Source of the DNA: Aliarcobacter skirrowii CCUG 10374
GTDB taxonomy: Bacteria; Campylobacterota; Campylobacteria; Campylobacterales; Arcobacteraceae
Direction of reading: 5' to 3'
Length of the DNA stretch: 64,000 bases
Assembly (NCBI RefSeq): GCF_003544835.1
Contig: NZ_CP032099.1
Span: 558,001 to 622,000, forward strand
In this document: positions 42,118 through 50,652 of the stretch, one piece after another
How positions within the stretch are numbered: position 1 is the first letter of the stretch
Layout of the letters: every line of letters begins with the position of its first letter
Program-made: the position numbers and the translations under genes
The notes under the pieces: generated by a model
Told to the model about the DNA's origin: nothing
The model's database searches: none
Seen by the model: only the letters and a program-made list of their open reading frames with translations

Positions 42118-43446
42118 ATGGATATGACACCAAAGCAGATTGTTGAATATTTAGATGATTATATTATTGGGCAAAAAGATGCTAAAAAAACTATTGCATT
42201 AGCTTTAAGAAATAGATATAGAAGAATGAAACTAGATCCACAACTTCAAGAAGAGGTTATGCCAAAAAATATTCTTATGATTGGAAGTACAGGAGTTGGT
42301 AAGACTGAAATTGCTAGAAGAATGGCAAAAATGATGAGTCTTCCTTTTGTAAAAGTTGAAGCTAGTAAATACACAGAAGTTGGATTTGTAGGTCGTGATG
42401 TTGAGTCTATGATTAGAGATTTAGTTTATGAAGGAATTAATCTAGTAACTCGTGAGTACGAAGAGAAGATAAAAGATAAAATTGATGATGAGGTAACTAA
42501 AAAGATAATTGAGAAGTTAGTTCCTCCTCTTCCTGAAACAGCAAGCGATAGTGCAAAAGAGTCATTTATAAAAACTTACAATTTAATGGAAAAAAAACTT
42601 TTAAGTGGTGAGTTAGATGATAAAAAAATAGAGATAGAACTTCCTAAAAAAGCTCATGTAGAGATACTTGACTCAAATATTCCTTTTGATATGAGCTCTA
42701 TGCAAGAGAGTCTTAATAAAATGCTTGGAAGTTTAAATAAAGAGAAAATCAAAAAAGAGGTAACTATAAAAGATGCCAAAATTCTTTTAAGAGGAGTTGC
42801 TAGTGAAGGACTACTTGATAGTGAAGCTATAAAAATAGAGGCCTTAAAAAGATGTGAAAATGGTGGAATTATATTTATTGATGAGATAGATAAAATAGCT
42901 AGTAGTAAAAAGAACAATGGACAAGATCCATCAAAAGAGGGTGTTCAAAGAGATTTACTTCCAATTGTTGAAGGAAGTAGTGTTCATACAAAATTTGGTC
43001 AAATAAAAACTGATCATATTTTATTTATTGCTGCTGGGGCTTTCCATGTATCAAAACCAAGTGATTTAATACCTGAACTTCAAGGAAGATTTCCACTAAG
43101 AGTTGAGTTAGAATCTTTAGATGAGGACTCTTTATATAAGATTTTAACAAATACAAAAAATTCACTTTTAAAGCAATATAAGGCACTTTTGGCTGTTGAA
43201 GATGTTGAGTTAGAGTTTAGTGATGATGCTATTAAAGCTTTTGCTAAATATAGTGTATTAGCAAATGAAAAAACTGAAGATATAGGTGCTAGAAGACTTC
43301 ACACAGTAATTGAAAAAGTTATTGAAGATATATCTTTTGATGCTGATAGTAAAAAAGGTACAAAAGTTGTTGTAAATAGTAATTTAGTAGAGGAAAAATT
43401 AGAAAAAATTGTTGAAAATGAAGATTCTACAAGATATATTTTGTAG
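42118..43446 (+). CDS. hslU: HslU ATPase subunit of the HslUV complex
   Basis: A 442-residue AAA+ unfoldase feeding substrates to HslV. The N-terminal motif MTPKQIVEYLDDYIIGQKDAKK, Walker A IGSTGVGKTEIARRM (about 59-73), the substrate pore GYVG-type motif seen as EVGFVGRDVE, an intermediate I-domain (about 110-230), Walker B GIIFIDEIDKIA and the C-terminal sensor-2 GARRLHTVIE are all present. It ends with the RYIL type of tail that docks into HslV. Length and order match the family. Confidence 0.96.
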   Translation: MDMTPKQIVEYLDDYIIGQKDAKKTIALALRNRYRRMKLDPQLQEEVMPKNILMIGSTGVGKTEIARRMAKMMSLPFVKVEASKYTEVGFVGRDVESMIRDLVYEGINLVTREYEEKIKDKIDDEVTKKIIEKLVPPLPETASDSAKESFIKTYNLMEKKLLSGELDDKKIEIELPKKAHVEILDSNIPFDMSSMQESLNKMLGSLNKEKIKKEVTIKDAKILLRGVASEGLLDSEAIKIEALKRCENGGIIFIDEIDKIASSKKNNGQDPSKEGVQRDLLPIVEGSSVHTKFGQIKTDHILFIAAGAFHVSKPSDLIPELQGRFPLRVELESLDEDSLYKILTNTKNSLLKQYKALLAVEDVELEFSDDAIKAFAKYSVLANEKTEDIGARRLHTVIEKVIEDISFDADSKKGTKVVVNSNLVEEKLEKIVENEDSTRYIL

Positions 43447-43496
43447 TTTAAATATATTTTGAATAGAATACATAATATTTAAAAAAAGGGGAGTTA

Positions 43497-43802
43497 ATGA
43501 ATATTGTTACTTTTTGTCAAGTTGATGAGACACTATTTAATCCAGAGTTTAATGTAGAGTATTTTCACTCAGGAAGTTCAAATAAAGCTGATATTGTTAT
43601 TTTAGATATTGAAACAATATTTGAATATGAAGAGAATAAACATAATGTTTGCAATGAAAAGTATGTATCAATTGCAGTTTTAGATGATGATGAGGATTAT
43701 GAAGCTTTTAAAAACTTTGGAATAGATGCTTGGATTAGATCAAGTGAAATTGCTCAAATAAACAATTTAATTGTTCAATTACAAGATAGATTCTTATCAT
43801 AA
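43497..43802 (+). CDS. Small receiver-like protein of unknown function
   Basis: A 101-residue cytosolic protein. The pattern of alternating strands and helices recalls a response-regulator receiver: a central IVILDIE (33-39) with an Asp where the phospho-acceptor sits, then VSIAVLDDDEDYEAF and GIDAWIRSSEIAQINNLI, resembling the usual 'GADDYLxKP...L...I' end. The N-terminal acidic pair and the Lys are not present, so it is at best a pseudo-receiver. It lies between hslU and tatD, with GGGGAG before the ATG. The tatD ribosome site begins two bases after its stop. Function unknown. Confidence 0.7.
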   Translation: MNIVTFCQVDETLFNPEFNVEYFHSGSSNKADIVILDIETIFEYEENKHNVCNEKYVSIAVLDDDEDYEAFKNFGIDAWIRSSEIAQINNLIVQLQDRFLS

Positions 43803-43815
43803 TAAAGGATAGAAA

Positions 43816-44604
43816 ATTATTATAGATACTCATTGCCATCTTGACAACGAAGCTTATTTAAGTGATATAGATGGAGTTATAAAAAATGCACTGGAAGCTG
43901 GTGTTAAAGCCTTTTTAATTCCAGGTGCTGATTTTGAAACTCTTCCAAGAGCAATAGAACTTAGTGAAAAATATAAAGAGGTCTTTTTTGCTGTTGGAAC
44001 TCACCCTTATGATATAGATAGTTATGATGAAAAAATTATTGAAAAATATGTAAATCATCCAAAATGTATTGCTATTGGAGAGTGTGGTTTAGATTATTAT
44101 AGATTACCAGATGATGAGTTTGAAAAAGAAGAGAATATTAAAAGACAAAAAGAGGTATTTATATCTCAAATAGAGTTATCAAAAAAGTATCAAAAACCTT
44201 TAATTATTCATATTAGAGAAGCTTCAAATGATTCAAGATTGATTTTGGAAAAATATGCATCAAGTGAACTTGGTGGTGTTTTACACTGTTTTAATGCAAG
44301 TGCTCATCTTCTTCCTTTGGCAAATATGAATTTCTATTTTGGAATAGGTGGAGTGATAACCTTTAAAAATGCAAAAAAATTAGTTGAGATTTTACCTTTG
44401 ATTCCACAAGATAAATTAATAATTGAAACAGATGCTCCATATTTAACACCACATCCGCATAGAGGTGTTAGAAATGAGCCATATTATACTACTTATATTG
44501 TAAAAAAGATGGCTGAACTTTTAAATTTAGATGAAAATTATATAGAAGATCTTACAACAAAAAATGCAAAAAAACTATTTAAAGAGTTTAGCAGTATAAA
44601 TTAG
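43816..44604 (+). CDS. tatD: TatD-family metal-dependent hydrolase, apparent ATT start
   Basis: A 262-residue TIM-barrel nuclease/hydrolase of the TatD family. The metal-binding HxH in IIDTHCHLDNEAYL is at residues 6-8. GTHPYDID, AIGECGLDYY, PLIIHIREAS, LHCFNAS and IIETDAPYLTPHPHRG complete the active site. No ATG, GTG or TTG precedes the metal motif, and an in-frame stop lies at 43810-43812. ATT at 43816 is placed six bases after AAAGGA (43804-43809) and gives a product beginning MIID, as in ordinary TatD proteins. The first in-frame ATG is far inside the gene. AUU initiation or a recent loss of ATG are the alternatives. Confidence 0.88.
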   Translation: MIIDTHCHLDNEAYLSDIDGVIKNALEAGVKAFLIPGADFETLPRAIELSEKYKEVFFAVGTHPYDIDSYDEKIIEKYVNHPKCIAIGECGLDYYRLPDDEFEKEENIKRQKEVFISQIELSKKYQKPLIIHIREASNDSRLILEKYASSELGGVLHCFNASAHLLPLANMNFYFGIGGVITFKNAKKLVEILPLIPQDKLIIETDAPYLTPHPHRGVRNEPYYTTYIVKKMAELLNLDENYIEDLTTKNAKKLFKEFSSIN

Positions 44605-44637
44605 ATAAAATCTCTCGTTTTTAAAAAAGGAGAGATT

Positions 44638-45480
44638 TTGCATCTTTTTAAAACATATAAAATAACAATAATTTTAACAATATTTATAATAATATTTTTT
44701 AGCTCTTGTAGTAGCGTAAGAAGTGTAAATAGTGATTACACAAAAAAATCATCTACAAAAAATATAAATAATAGTGAAGCTGTACAAAGAGCAACAATGC
44801 GTCCTTATGTAGTTATGGGCGTAAGATATCATCCAGCAGTTCCAAGAATGAATGAAAAACATACAGGCGTTGCATCTTGGTATGGACCCGATTTTCATGC
44901 TAAAAAGACTTCAAATGGTGAAATTTATAATATGTATGCAATGACAGCAGCTCATAAAACTTTTCCTATGAATACAATTGTAAAAGTAGAAAATTTAGAA
45001 AATGGAAAAAGTACAATAGTAAGAATAAATGATAGAGGACCTTTTGTAAAAGATAGAATAATTGATTTATCAAATAAAGCTGCTCATGATATTGATATGG
45101 TTAAAAAAGGAACAGCTAAAGTTAGACTTACAGTTTTAGGTTTTAATGGAAGAATTGGAGATACAAATGCTCCAAATCCTGATTTTAGTGTAGGTTATGT
45201 TCCTCCTTCAAAACCAGCGGTTGATTATGTTGAACCAAATAATAAAGTAAATAAAGTAGCTCAAAATGGTAAAGTATCACTTCAAGTTGGTGCGTTTAGT
45301 TTAGAAGATGGTGCTATTTTTACAAAAAATGAGTACAAAAAAAGATTTTCAAATAGAAATATAGATTATGTAGAGAGCGATGGAATTTATAGAGTTTATA
45401 TAAAAGGTTTTAAATCAAGAGTTGAAGCAGAAAATTTTAAAAATCAAAATGGCTTAAATAGTGCAGTTATAAGAGAGTAA
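44638..45480 (+). CDS. rlpA: RlpA septal/rare lipoprotein A with SPOR domain (TTG start)
   Basis: A 280-residue outer-membrane lipoprotein. A signal sequence (1-23) ends in FSSC, a lipobox. The double-psi beta-barrel domain carries the RlpA motif [20 protein letters not shown] (split; about 78-97), AAHKTFP and [19 protein letters not shown]-terminal SPOR domain (about 216-280, [14 protein letters not shown]) binds denuded glycan at the septum. In Pseudomonas RlpA is a lytic transglycosylase; the acid residues of that site appear to be present. The start is TTG at 44638 after AAGGAGAG. It is 33 bases after tatD. Confidence 0.92.
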   Translation: MHLFKTYKITIILTIFIIIFFSSCSSVRSVNSDYTKKSSTKNINNSEAVQRATMRPYVVMGVRYHPAVPRMNEKHTGVASWYGPDFHAKKTSNGEIYNMYAMTAAHKTFPMNTIVKVENLENGKSTIVRINDRGPFVKDRIIDLSNKAAHDIDMVKKGTAKVRLTVLGFNGRIGDTNAPNPDFSVGYVPPSKPAVDYVEPNNKVNKVAQNGKVSLQVGAFSLEDGAIFTKNEYKKRFSNRNIDYVESDGIYRVYIKGFKSRVEAENFKNQNGLNSAVIRE

Positions 45481-45489
45481 GGAGATAAA

Positions 45490-46062
45490 ATGGTAGAGAT
45501 AAAAAGAGATACAAAAGAGACACAAATAGAGTGTAGTTTAACTTTAGATGGTTGTGGAAAATTTTCTATAAATACAGGTGTTGGTTTTTTTGACCATATG
45601 CTTGAAGCTTTAAGTAAACATAGTGGGATTGATATAAATTTAGAGTGTAAAGGTGATTTACATATTGATTCTCACCATACAGTTGAAGATTGTGGAATAG
45701 TCTTAGGACAAGCTTTGAAAAAAGCAATTTTCCCTATACAAGCAGTTGAGAGATATGGAAATGCAACAGTTGTTATGGATGAAGCAGCAACTACATGTGC
45801 TTTGGATTTATCAAATAGACCTTTTTTGGTTTATGAAGTAAATATAAGTGGAAAAGTTGGAGAGTTTGATGTTGAGTTAGTAGAGGAGTTTTTCCATGCT
45901 TTAAGTGGAAATGCTGGAATTACTCTTCATTTAATACAAGACAGAGGAAGAAATAAACACCATATTATTGAAGCAACATTTAAATCTTTTGCAGTTGCAT
46001 TAAGACGAGCTTTAGTAAAAAATGAAAAACTTGGAATTCCTAGCACAAAAGGTGTTTTATGA
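45490..46062 (+). CDS. hisB: Imidazoleglycerol-phosphate dehydratase
   Basis: A monofunctional HisB of 190 residues for histidine synthesis. The Mn-binding His/Glu signatures are present: GVGFFDHMLEALSKHSG (about 31-47), DSHHTVEDCGI (58-68), FFHALSGNAGITLH and GRNKHHIIEATFKSFA. It has no fused phosphatase domain, unlike E. coli HisB. Its stop overlaps kdsC as ATGA, so the two are coupled although the pathways differ. Confidence 0.95.
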   Translation: MVEIKRDTKETQIECSLTLDGCGKFSINTGVGFFDHMLEALSKHSGIDINLECKGDLHIDSHHTVEDCGIVLGQALKKAIFPIQAVERYGNATVVMDEAATTCALDLSNRPFLVYEVNISGKVGEFDVELVEEFFHALSGNAGITLHLIQDRGRNKHHIIEATFKSFAVALRRALVKNEKLGIPSTKGVL

Positions 46063-46556
46063 TAGAACTTTTGGTTTTTGATGTTGATGGAACTTTAACA
46101 AATGGTGATATAACATATTCAAGTAGCCTTGAAGAGTTTAAAACATTTAATGTAAATGATGGTTTTGCAATAGTTTTTTGGACAAAACATTTAGGAAAAA
46201 AAGCTGCAATTATTACAGGACGAGAGTCAAAGATTGTTGAGTATAGAGCAAATGAGTTAAAAATAGAGTATCTATACCAAAATGTAAAAGATAAATTAGA
46301 AGTTCTTGATGAGATATTAAAAAAAGAGAATTTAAACTACAATCAAGTTGCTGCTATTGGTGATGATTTAAATGATTTAAAGATGTTAAAAAAAGCTGGT
46401 TTATCTTTTGCCCCACAAAATGCACATGAGCTTGTAAAAGATAGTGTAAATGTAGTTTGCAAAAAAAGTGGTGGAAGTGGAGCAGCAAGAGAGATGATTG
46501 AGTATATTTTAAAAGAGGAGAATCTTGAAGAGGAGTTTTTAAATTTATGGCTTTAA
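46059..46556 (+). CDS. kdsC: KDO-8-phosphate phosphatase (HAD family)
   Basis: Hydrolyses 3-deoxy-manno-octulosonate-8-phosphate to Kdo. The 165-residue HAD phosphatase has the nucleophile motif DVDGTLTNGDI (8-18), NVNDGFAIVFW, IITGRES (motif II) and the late AAIGDDLNDLKML (about 105-117). It lacks the cap domain, as is normal for tetrameric KdsC. It begins in the hisB stop and overlaps lptC by 10 bases, linking Kdo synthesis to LPS transport. Confidence 0.93.
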   Translation: MIELLVFDVDGTLTNGDITYSSSLEEFKTFNVNDGFAIVFWTKHLGKKAAIITGRESKIVEYRANELKIEYLYQNVKDKLEVLDEILKKENLNYNQVAAIGDDLNDLKMLKKAGLSFAPQNAHELVKDSVNVVCKKSGGSGAAREMIEYILKEENLEEEFLNLWL

Positions 46557-47071
46557 AACTCTTCTTCTTTATATCACTAATTTTAAGTTTGTTATTTTAC
46601 TACTTACCTATAGAGAGTTCTGTAAGTGGTAATGAAAAAGAGAATAGACCAATTTTTATTTTTGAAAATCCAGTAATGTACACTTTAGATGAGATGGGAG
46701 TTAGTAAAAAGATTATTTCAACACAAGCTGTTAGATATAAAAATAAAGATGAGATATATTTTGCAAATATTGAGATATTTAATAAAGATAGTAAAAAAAA
46801 TTATTATAAAGATAGTTTAAAAGCAGAGTTTATAGAGAAAAAAGGTGAGAAGTATTATTTAGCAAATAGTGTAAAGTTTAAAAGAGATAATTTTATAGAG
46901 TTTAATACAGATGAGTTATACTTTGATAATATTAAAAAGATAGCAAGAAATAAAGCTCCTTTTAATGCACTTTATTATGAAAATTTTTATAGTGGAACAA
47001 ATTTATATTTTGATATTAATAAAAACTATATAAAATCACGAAGAACACAATTTATAATTGAAAAAAATTAG
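46547..47071 (+). CDS. lptC: LptC-type LPS transport protein
   Basis: A 174-residue bitopic inner-membrane protein: one N-terminal helix (about 2-22), then a periplasmic beta-jellyroll of the LptC/OstA type built from alternating polar/hydrophobic strands. LptC receives lipopolysaccharide from LptB2FG and passes it to LptA. Sequence conservation is weak, so the call rests on the fold pattern, size and position between kdsC and the LptA gene. It starts inside the kdsC end. Confidence 0.82.
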   Translation: MALKLFFFISLILSLLFYYLPIESSVSGNEKENRPIFIFENPVMYTLDEMGVSKKIISTQAVRYKNKDEIYFANIEIFNKDSKKNYYKDSLKAEFIEKKGEKYYLANSVKFKRDNFIEFNTDELYFDNIKKIARNKAPFNALYYENFYSGTNLYFDINKNYIKSRRTQFIIEKN

Positions 47072-47081
47072 GAGTTTATAG

Positions 47082-47576
47082 ATGAGAATTTTTTTAATAT
47101 TAATTTTAGCAATCTCAACTTTAATAGCAAAAAATGAAAAACTAACAATTGATGCAGTATATTTTCAGGCAGAAGATAGTAGAAATGTAGCAACTTTTGA
47201 AATAAATGTAAAAATACAAATGGGTGAAGATAGATTAAATGCACAAAAACTTGAGCTATTTTTTGAAATTGATAAAGATACAAATAAAAAAGTCGTTTCA
47301 AAATATGAAGCAACAAAAAAGGCTGATTTTGAGATATATTCAAATGGAAAGCTTTATAAAGGTAGTGGCGATAAAATTATTTATGAACCAAAAAAAGATG
47401 AATATAATATTATAGGAAATGCTTTTTTACATGAAGTAAACGAAGATAGAAAAGTATATGGAGATCATATTTATATAAACCAATTAAATGGTGAAGCTAG
47501 AGTAAAAGGTAATGAAAAAAAACCTGTTAGATTTATACTAAATATTGATAATAAAGAAAAACAAAAGGAAGAGTAG
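47082..47576 (+). CDS. lptA: LptA-type periplasmic LPS bridge protein
   Basis: A 164-residue secreted protein with a signal peptide (about 1-16, ending SALIA-like TLIA) and an OstA/LptA beta-jellyroll. Strand motifs include LTIDAVYFQAEDSRN, YEATKKADFEIYSNGKLYKGSGDKI (split) and GDHIYINQLNGEARVKGN, the last typical of LptA/OstA_N. It carries LPS across the periplasm from LptC to LptD. It lies directly after lptC (10 bases) and 1 base before the engB start codon. Confidence 0.88.
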   Translation: MRIFLILILAISTLIAKNEKLTIDAVYFQAEDSRNVATFEINVKIQMGEDRLNAQKLELFFEIDKDTNKKVVSKYEATKKADFEIYSNGKLYKGSGDKIIYEPKKDEYNIIGNAFLHEVNEDRKVYGDHIYINQLNGEARVKGNEKKPVRFILNIDNKEKQKEE

Positions 47577-47577
47577 T

Positions 47578-48180
47578 ATGAATTTAATAGATGCAAAATT
47601 TTTGCAATCAGCACAAAGCTTAAATGATTCACCCCCACCATCAGTTGCAGAGGTTGCATTTTTAGGAAGATCAAATGTAGGTAAATCTTCAATTTTAAAC
47701 TCACTTACAAATCAAAGAAATCTTGCAAAATCATCATCAACTCCAGGTAAGACTCAACTTATAAACTATTTTGAGATTAAATTTAAAACAATAAGTGAAG
47801 AGACACCTTATGTTTATGCTAGATTTGTAGATTTGCCAGGTTTTGGTTATGCAAAAGTAGCAAAGAGTTTAAAAGCTGCTTGGAATAGAAATTTAACTGA
47901 ATATTTAGAACAAAGACCAAATCTTCAAATATTTGTACACTTAATAGATTCAAGGCATCCAAATCTTGAGATTGATAAAAATGTTGATGAGTTTTTAAAA
48001 AGTATTAAAAGAGGTGATCAAATTATTATAAATGCTTTTACAAAAATAGATAAGTTAAATAGTAGTGAATTGGGAATTTTAAAAAGAGATAATCCTGATG
48101 GAATATTTTTATCTAATTTAAAGAAAAAAGGTATAATTGATCTTCAAAATAAAATTACGGAGTATCTGTTTGGAAATTAG
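47578..48180 (+). CDS. engB: Ribosome-biogenesis GTPase EngB/YsxC
   Basis: A 200-residue TRAFAC GTPase needed for 50S assembly. G1 GRSNVGKSS (about 33-41), G2/G3 with the SSTPGKT loop and DLPGFGYAKV (about 96-105), G4 TKID (about 151-154) and the G5 region SNL are visible. The ATG at 47578, after AAGGAAGAG, gives the usual MNLIDAKFLQSA start; an upstream ATG at 47545 lies within lptA and adds an unconserved MIIKKNKRKSS. Its end overlaps the next gene by 11 bases. Confidence 0.94.
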   Translation: MNLIDAKFLQSAQSLNDSPPPSVAEVAFLGRSNVGKSSILNSLTNQRNLAKSSSTPGKTQLINYFEIKFKTISEETPYVYARFVDLPGFGYAKVAKSLKAAWNRNLTEYLEQRPNLQIFVHLIDSRHPNLEIDKNVDEFLKSIKRGDQIIINAFTKIDKLNSSELGILKRDNPDGIFLSNLKKKGIIDLQNKITEYLFGN

Positions 48181-48631
48181 ATTTTATAAACCAACGGTTC
48201 TTGATATACCAAAAATGCAAGAGCTTGTAAAAGAAGAGGTTGAAAAGGGAATTATCCTATTTCGTTCAAGCGATGAGATGGCAACTACTATAAGATCATA
48301 TATTGTAGTTGAGGTTGATGGTAAAATGGCAGGTTTTACAGCAACTCACATTCATTCACCAAGAATGGCAGAAGTTAGAAGTTTAATAGTAAGCAAGGAT
48401 TTCAGAGGTCTTGGTCTTGGTAAAAAACTTGTAGAAAAGTGTGTTGAAGAGGCTAAATTTTATGGAATACAACAGGTTTTATCTTTAACATATGAGAAAG
48501 ATTTCTTTTTAGGTTGTGGATTTAAAGAGATAAGTAAAGAGGATATTCCTGAACAAAAAGTTTGGGCTGATTGCATAAAATGTAAATTATTTCCTATATG
48601 TAATGAAATAGCAATGGTAAAAGATACATAA
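48170..48631 (+). CDS. GNAT acetyltransferase, probable N-acetylglutamate synthase (TTG start)
   Basis: A 153-residue GNAT enzyme. The acetyl-CoA motif A is EVRSLIVSKDFRGLGLGKKLV (split; about 70-90). The C-terminal WADCIKCKLFPICNEIAMV, with three conserved Cys, matches the short ArgA-type N-acetylglutamate synthases that start arginine synthesis in organisms lacking the amino-acid-kinase-fused form. The start is TTG at 48170, seven bases after GGAG; readings from further upstream lie within engB. It overlaps engB by 11 bases. The arginine role is inferred from this resemblance. Confidence 0.8.
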   Translation: MEIRFYKPTVLDIPKMQELVKEEVEKGIILFRSSDEMATTIRSYIVVEVDGKMAGFTATHIHSPRMAEVRSLIVSKDFRGLGLGKKLVEKCVEEAKFYGIQQVLSLTYEKDFFLGCGFKEISKEDIPEQKVWADCIKCKLFPICNEIAMVKDT

Positions 48632-48688
48632 AAATTATTCAATATATTGCTTAAAACTAACTTACTATATCTATTAAACTTGAGTTTT

Positions 48689-48707
48689 CTTCCTTTTTAA
48701 AAGGAAG
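48689..48707. terminator. Hairpin between the acetyltransferase gene and the S10 operon
   Basis: CTTCCTTTT and AAAAGGAAG are separated by one base (an effective 7- to 8-bp stem). It lies 57 bases after the acetyltransferase stop and before the ribosomal promoter. The T tract after it is weak, so terminator function is only probable. Confidence 0.4.
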
Positions 48708-48744
48708 TAAATTTCAATAATTTCTTTCAAAAGCCCCATAAGTA

Positions 48745-48773
48745 TTGACTCTTAATCAAAAATAAGTTATAAT
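48745..48773 (+). promoter_or_regulatory. Strong sigma-70 promoter of the S10-spc operon
   Basis: TTGACT (48745-48750) and TATAAT (48768-48773) are separated by 17 bases, one mismatch from the full consensus. Such a good -35 is unusual in this AT-rich genome and fits a ribosomal protein operon. The start site should be near 48780, giving a leader of about 60 bases. Confidence 0.88.
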
Positions 48774-48791
48774 CCGCGTCCACTTAATGTG

Positions 48792-48817
48792 GTTAGAACC
48801 ATTTTTTGGTATCTAAC
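48792..48817 (+). promoter_or_regulatory. Leader hairpin of the S10 operon
   Basis: GTTAGA-ACCA pairs with TGGT-a-TCTAAC, a 10-bp stem with one bulged A and a T-rich loop, within the predicted untranslated leader of rpsJ. It is a candidate site for ribosomal-protein feedback control, by analogy with the S10 leader of E. coli, which is larger. Confidence 0.4.
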
Positions 48818-48841
48818 GAGTTCTTTAAAGGAAAAAAATAT

Positions 48842-49156
48842 ATGGAAAAAATCAGATTAAAGCTTAAAGCTTACGATCATAGAGTTTTAGACAGAAGTGT
48901 TGCTTCAATAGTTGAAGCTGTTAAAAGAACTGGTGCTGATTTAAGAGGTCCAATCCCTCTTCCTACAAAAATCAGAAGATATACAGTTATCAAAGGTCCT
49001 CACGTAAACAAAGACTCAAGAGAGCAATTTGAGATTAGAGTTCACACAAGAATTATAGACATTATCTCTGCAACTGCAGATACTGTTGATTCTTTAATGA
49101 AACTAGATTTAGCTCCTGAAGTGGATGTTGAAGTAAGATCAATGGGTCAAGAATAA
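48842..49156 (+). CDS. rpsJ: Ribosomal protein uS10
   Basis: A 104-residue small-subunit protein, also the NusE antitermination factor. The body [19 protein letters not shown], the loop with GPIPLPTK and the [16 protein letters not shown] motif are canonical. I take ATG at 48842, after AAAGGA. An in-frame upstream ATG at 48806 would add 12 residues encoded by the leader hairpin and is not credible. It is the first gene of the S10-spc transcript. Confidence 0.97.
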   Translation: MEKIRLKLKAYDHRVLDRSVASIVEAVKRTGADLRGPIPLPTKIRRYTVIKGPHVNKDSREQFEIRVHTRIIDIISATADTVDSLMKLDLAPEVDVEVRSMGQE

Positions 49157-49175
49157 GAAGAAAGGGTAATACAAG

Positions 49176-49751
49176 ATGGAATTTATAGTTCAAAAAATCG
49201 GTATGAGTAGAACAGTTTCTGTTCCAAGTACTGCTGTTACACTTTTAAAAGTTCTTGATGCGAAAGTATGTCAAGTTACTGATGGTGTAGCACTAGTATC
49301 TTATAGCAATGGTAAAAAATTTAACAAAGCTATTGAGGGGCAACAAAAAAAATATAAACTTTCAAAAGAGTTTAATAGATTTGTAACTCTAAATGTAGCA
49401 AACAGTGAAGCTGGAGATTTAGATGTTTCTGGTTTAGGTGAAGCTAAAGTTGTAAAAACTACTTTTAGAACAAAAGGTAGAGGATTCACTGGGGTTGTTA
49501 AAAGATGGAATTTTGCTGGTGGAAGAAATGCTCACGGGCATAGAATGGGTAAAAGAACAGGTTCAATTGGTAACTGTGAGTTCCCAGGAAGAGTTCAACC
49601 AGGTAAAAAAATGCCAGGACAATACGGAAATACAAATGTATCTGTAAAAAATGAAGTTCTATCATTTGATCAAGAGTCTGGAATCTTAGTTGTAAAAGGT
49701 TCAGTTTCTGGTGCAAATGGAACATTAGGTAAAGTAAAGGTTGCTAAATGA
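49176..49751 (+). CDS. rplC: Ribosomal protein uL3
   Basis: A 191-residue large-subunit protein. KIGMSRTV at the N-terminus and the central extension with [21 protein letters not shown] (split) reaching toward the peptidyl-transferase centre are typical, as is [11 protein letters not shown]. The stop overlaps the rplD start as ATGA. It is shorter than E. coli L3 (209), which is normal for the phylum. Confidence 0.97.
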   Translation: MEFIVQKIGMSRTVSVPSTAVTLLKVLDAKVCQVTDGVALVSYSNGKKFNKAIEGQQKKYKLSKEFNRFVTLNVANSEAGDLDVSGLGEAKVVKTTFRTKGRGFTGVVKRWNFAGGRNAHGHRMGKRTGSIGNCEFPGRVQPGKKMPGQYGNTNVSVKNEVLSFDQESGILVVKGSVSGANGTLGKVKVAK

Positions 49752-50359
49752 GTAAGGCAATAGTATTAAATACAAAATTTGAAAATAGTGGTGAAGTAGT
49801 TTTACCAGCTAGTTACGAAGAGATAAATAGACATAACTTATATTTATATGTTAAATCATATTTATCAGCTTTAAGATCAAACACAGCAGCAGCTAAAACA
49901 AGAGCTCAAGTAAGCGGTGGTGGTAAAAAACCTAAAGCTCAAAAAGGTTCTGGAGCAGCTAGATGGGGTTCTAAAAGATCACCTCTGTTTGTTGGTGGTG
50001 GTGTTATATTTGGTCCTACAAAAAGAAACTATGAGCAAAAAGTAAATAAAAAACAAAAAGCTTTAGCACTTAAATATGCTTTAAATGCACAAGCAAACAA
50101 TGGTTCACTTTTTGTTGTTGATTCAATTAATCTTGAGTCAGGTAAAACTAAAGATGCGGTTGCAGTTTTAAGTAAATTAAATAAAAGAGATACATTAATT
50201 GTTGTTGATTCAATTGATGAGAAAACTTATTTAGCATTTAGAAATCTTAAAAACTGTTATATGATTGAAAAGCAAGAAGTAAATGCTTATTTACTTGCAG
50301 TATATCACTCTGTACTAATTGAAAAATCAGTACTAGAAGCATTAACAAAAGAGGCTTAA
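49748..50359 (+). CDS. rplD: Ribosomal protein uL4
   Basis: A 203-residue large-subunit protein. The extended exit-tunnel loop is visible with [21 protein letters not shown] (split; about 52-72) and [20 protein letters not shown]. In E. coli L4 also represses its own operon via the S10 leader, so the leader hairpin near 48.8 kb could be its target here. It is coupled to rplC by a 4-base overlap. Confidence 0.97.
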   Translation: MSKAIVLNTKFENSGEVVLPASYEEINRHNLYLYVKSYLSALRSNTAAAKTRAQVSGGGKKPKAQKGSGAARWGSKRSPLFVGGGVIFGPTKRNYEQKVNKKQKALALKYALNAQANNGSLFVVDSINLESGKTKDAVAVLSKLNKRDTLIVVDSIDEKTYLAFRNLKNCYMIEKQEVNAYLLAVYHSVLIEKSVLEALTKEA

Positions 50360-50360
50360 G

Positions 50361-50642
50361 ATGGCAGATATTACAGATATTAAATCAATTTTATATACAG
50401 AAAAAACAATTGAGCTTCAAGAAAATGGTGTTATTGTTGTTCAAACAAGTCCAAGAATGACAAAAACTAGTTTAAAAGAGGTGTTTAAAGAGTATTTTGG
50501 AGTAACTCCAACAAAAATTAACTCTTTAAGACAAGATGGTAAAGTTAAAAGATTTAGAGGAAAACTTGGAAAAAGAGTTGACTTTAAAAAATTCTATGTA
50601 ACGCTACCTGAGGGCGCAGCTATTGCGAACCTATCAGCATAA
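50361..50642 (+). CDS. rplW: Ribosomal protein uL23
   Basis: A 93-residue large-subunit protein at the tunnel exit that docks trigger factor and [22 protein letters not shown] near the start, [11 protein letters not shown] and [13 protein letters not shown] mark the family. It starts one base after the rplD stop, using a GAGG site inside rplD. Confidence 0.96.
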   Translation: MADITDIKSILYTEKTIELQENGVIVVQTSPRMTKTSLKEVFKEYFGVTPTKINSLRQDGKVKRFRGKLGKRVDFKKFYVTLPEGAAIANLSA

Positions 50643-50652
50643 GGAGTAAATA

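Noticed and set aside
43803-44238. Gap before a shorter tatD fragment, or a tatD pseudogene
   Set aside because: The frame is open without a break through the conserved N-terminal TatD motifs; only the start codon is unusual.
47545-47577. Upstream ATG extending engB
   Set aside because: The added residues lie within lptA and are not EngB-like; the ATG at 47578 has the better ribosome site.
48137-48169. Upstream ATG extending the acetyltransferase
   Set aside because: It lies deep in engB with no ribosome site; the TTG at 48170 has GGAG seven bases upstream.
48806-48841. Upstream ATG extending rpsJ
   Set aside because: It lies in the leader hairpin; uS10 proteins start at MEKIR or equivalent.
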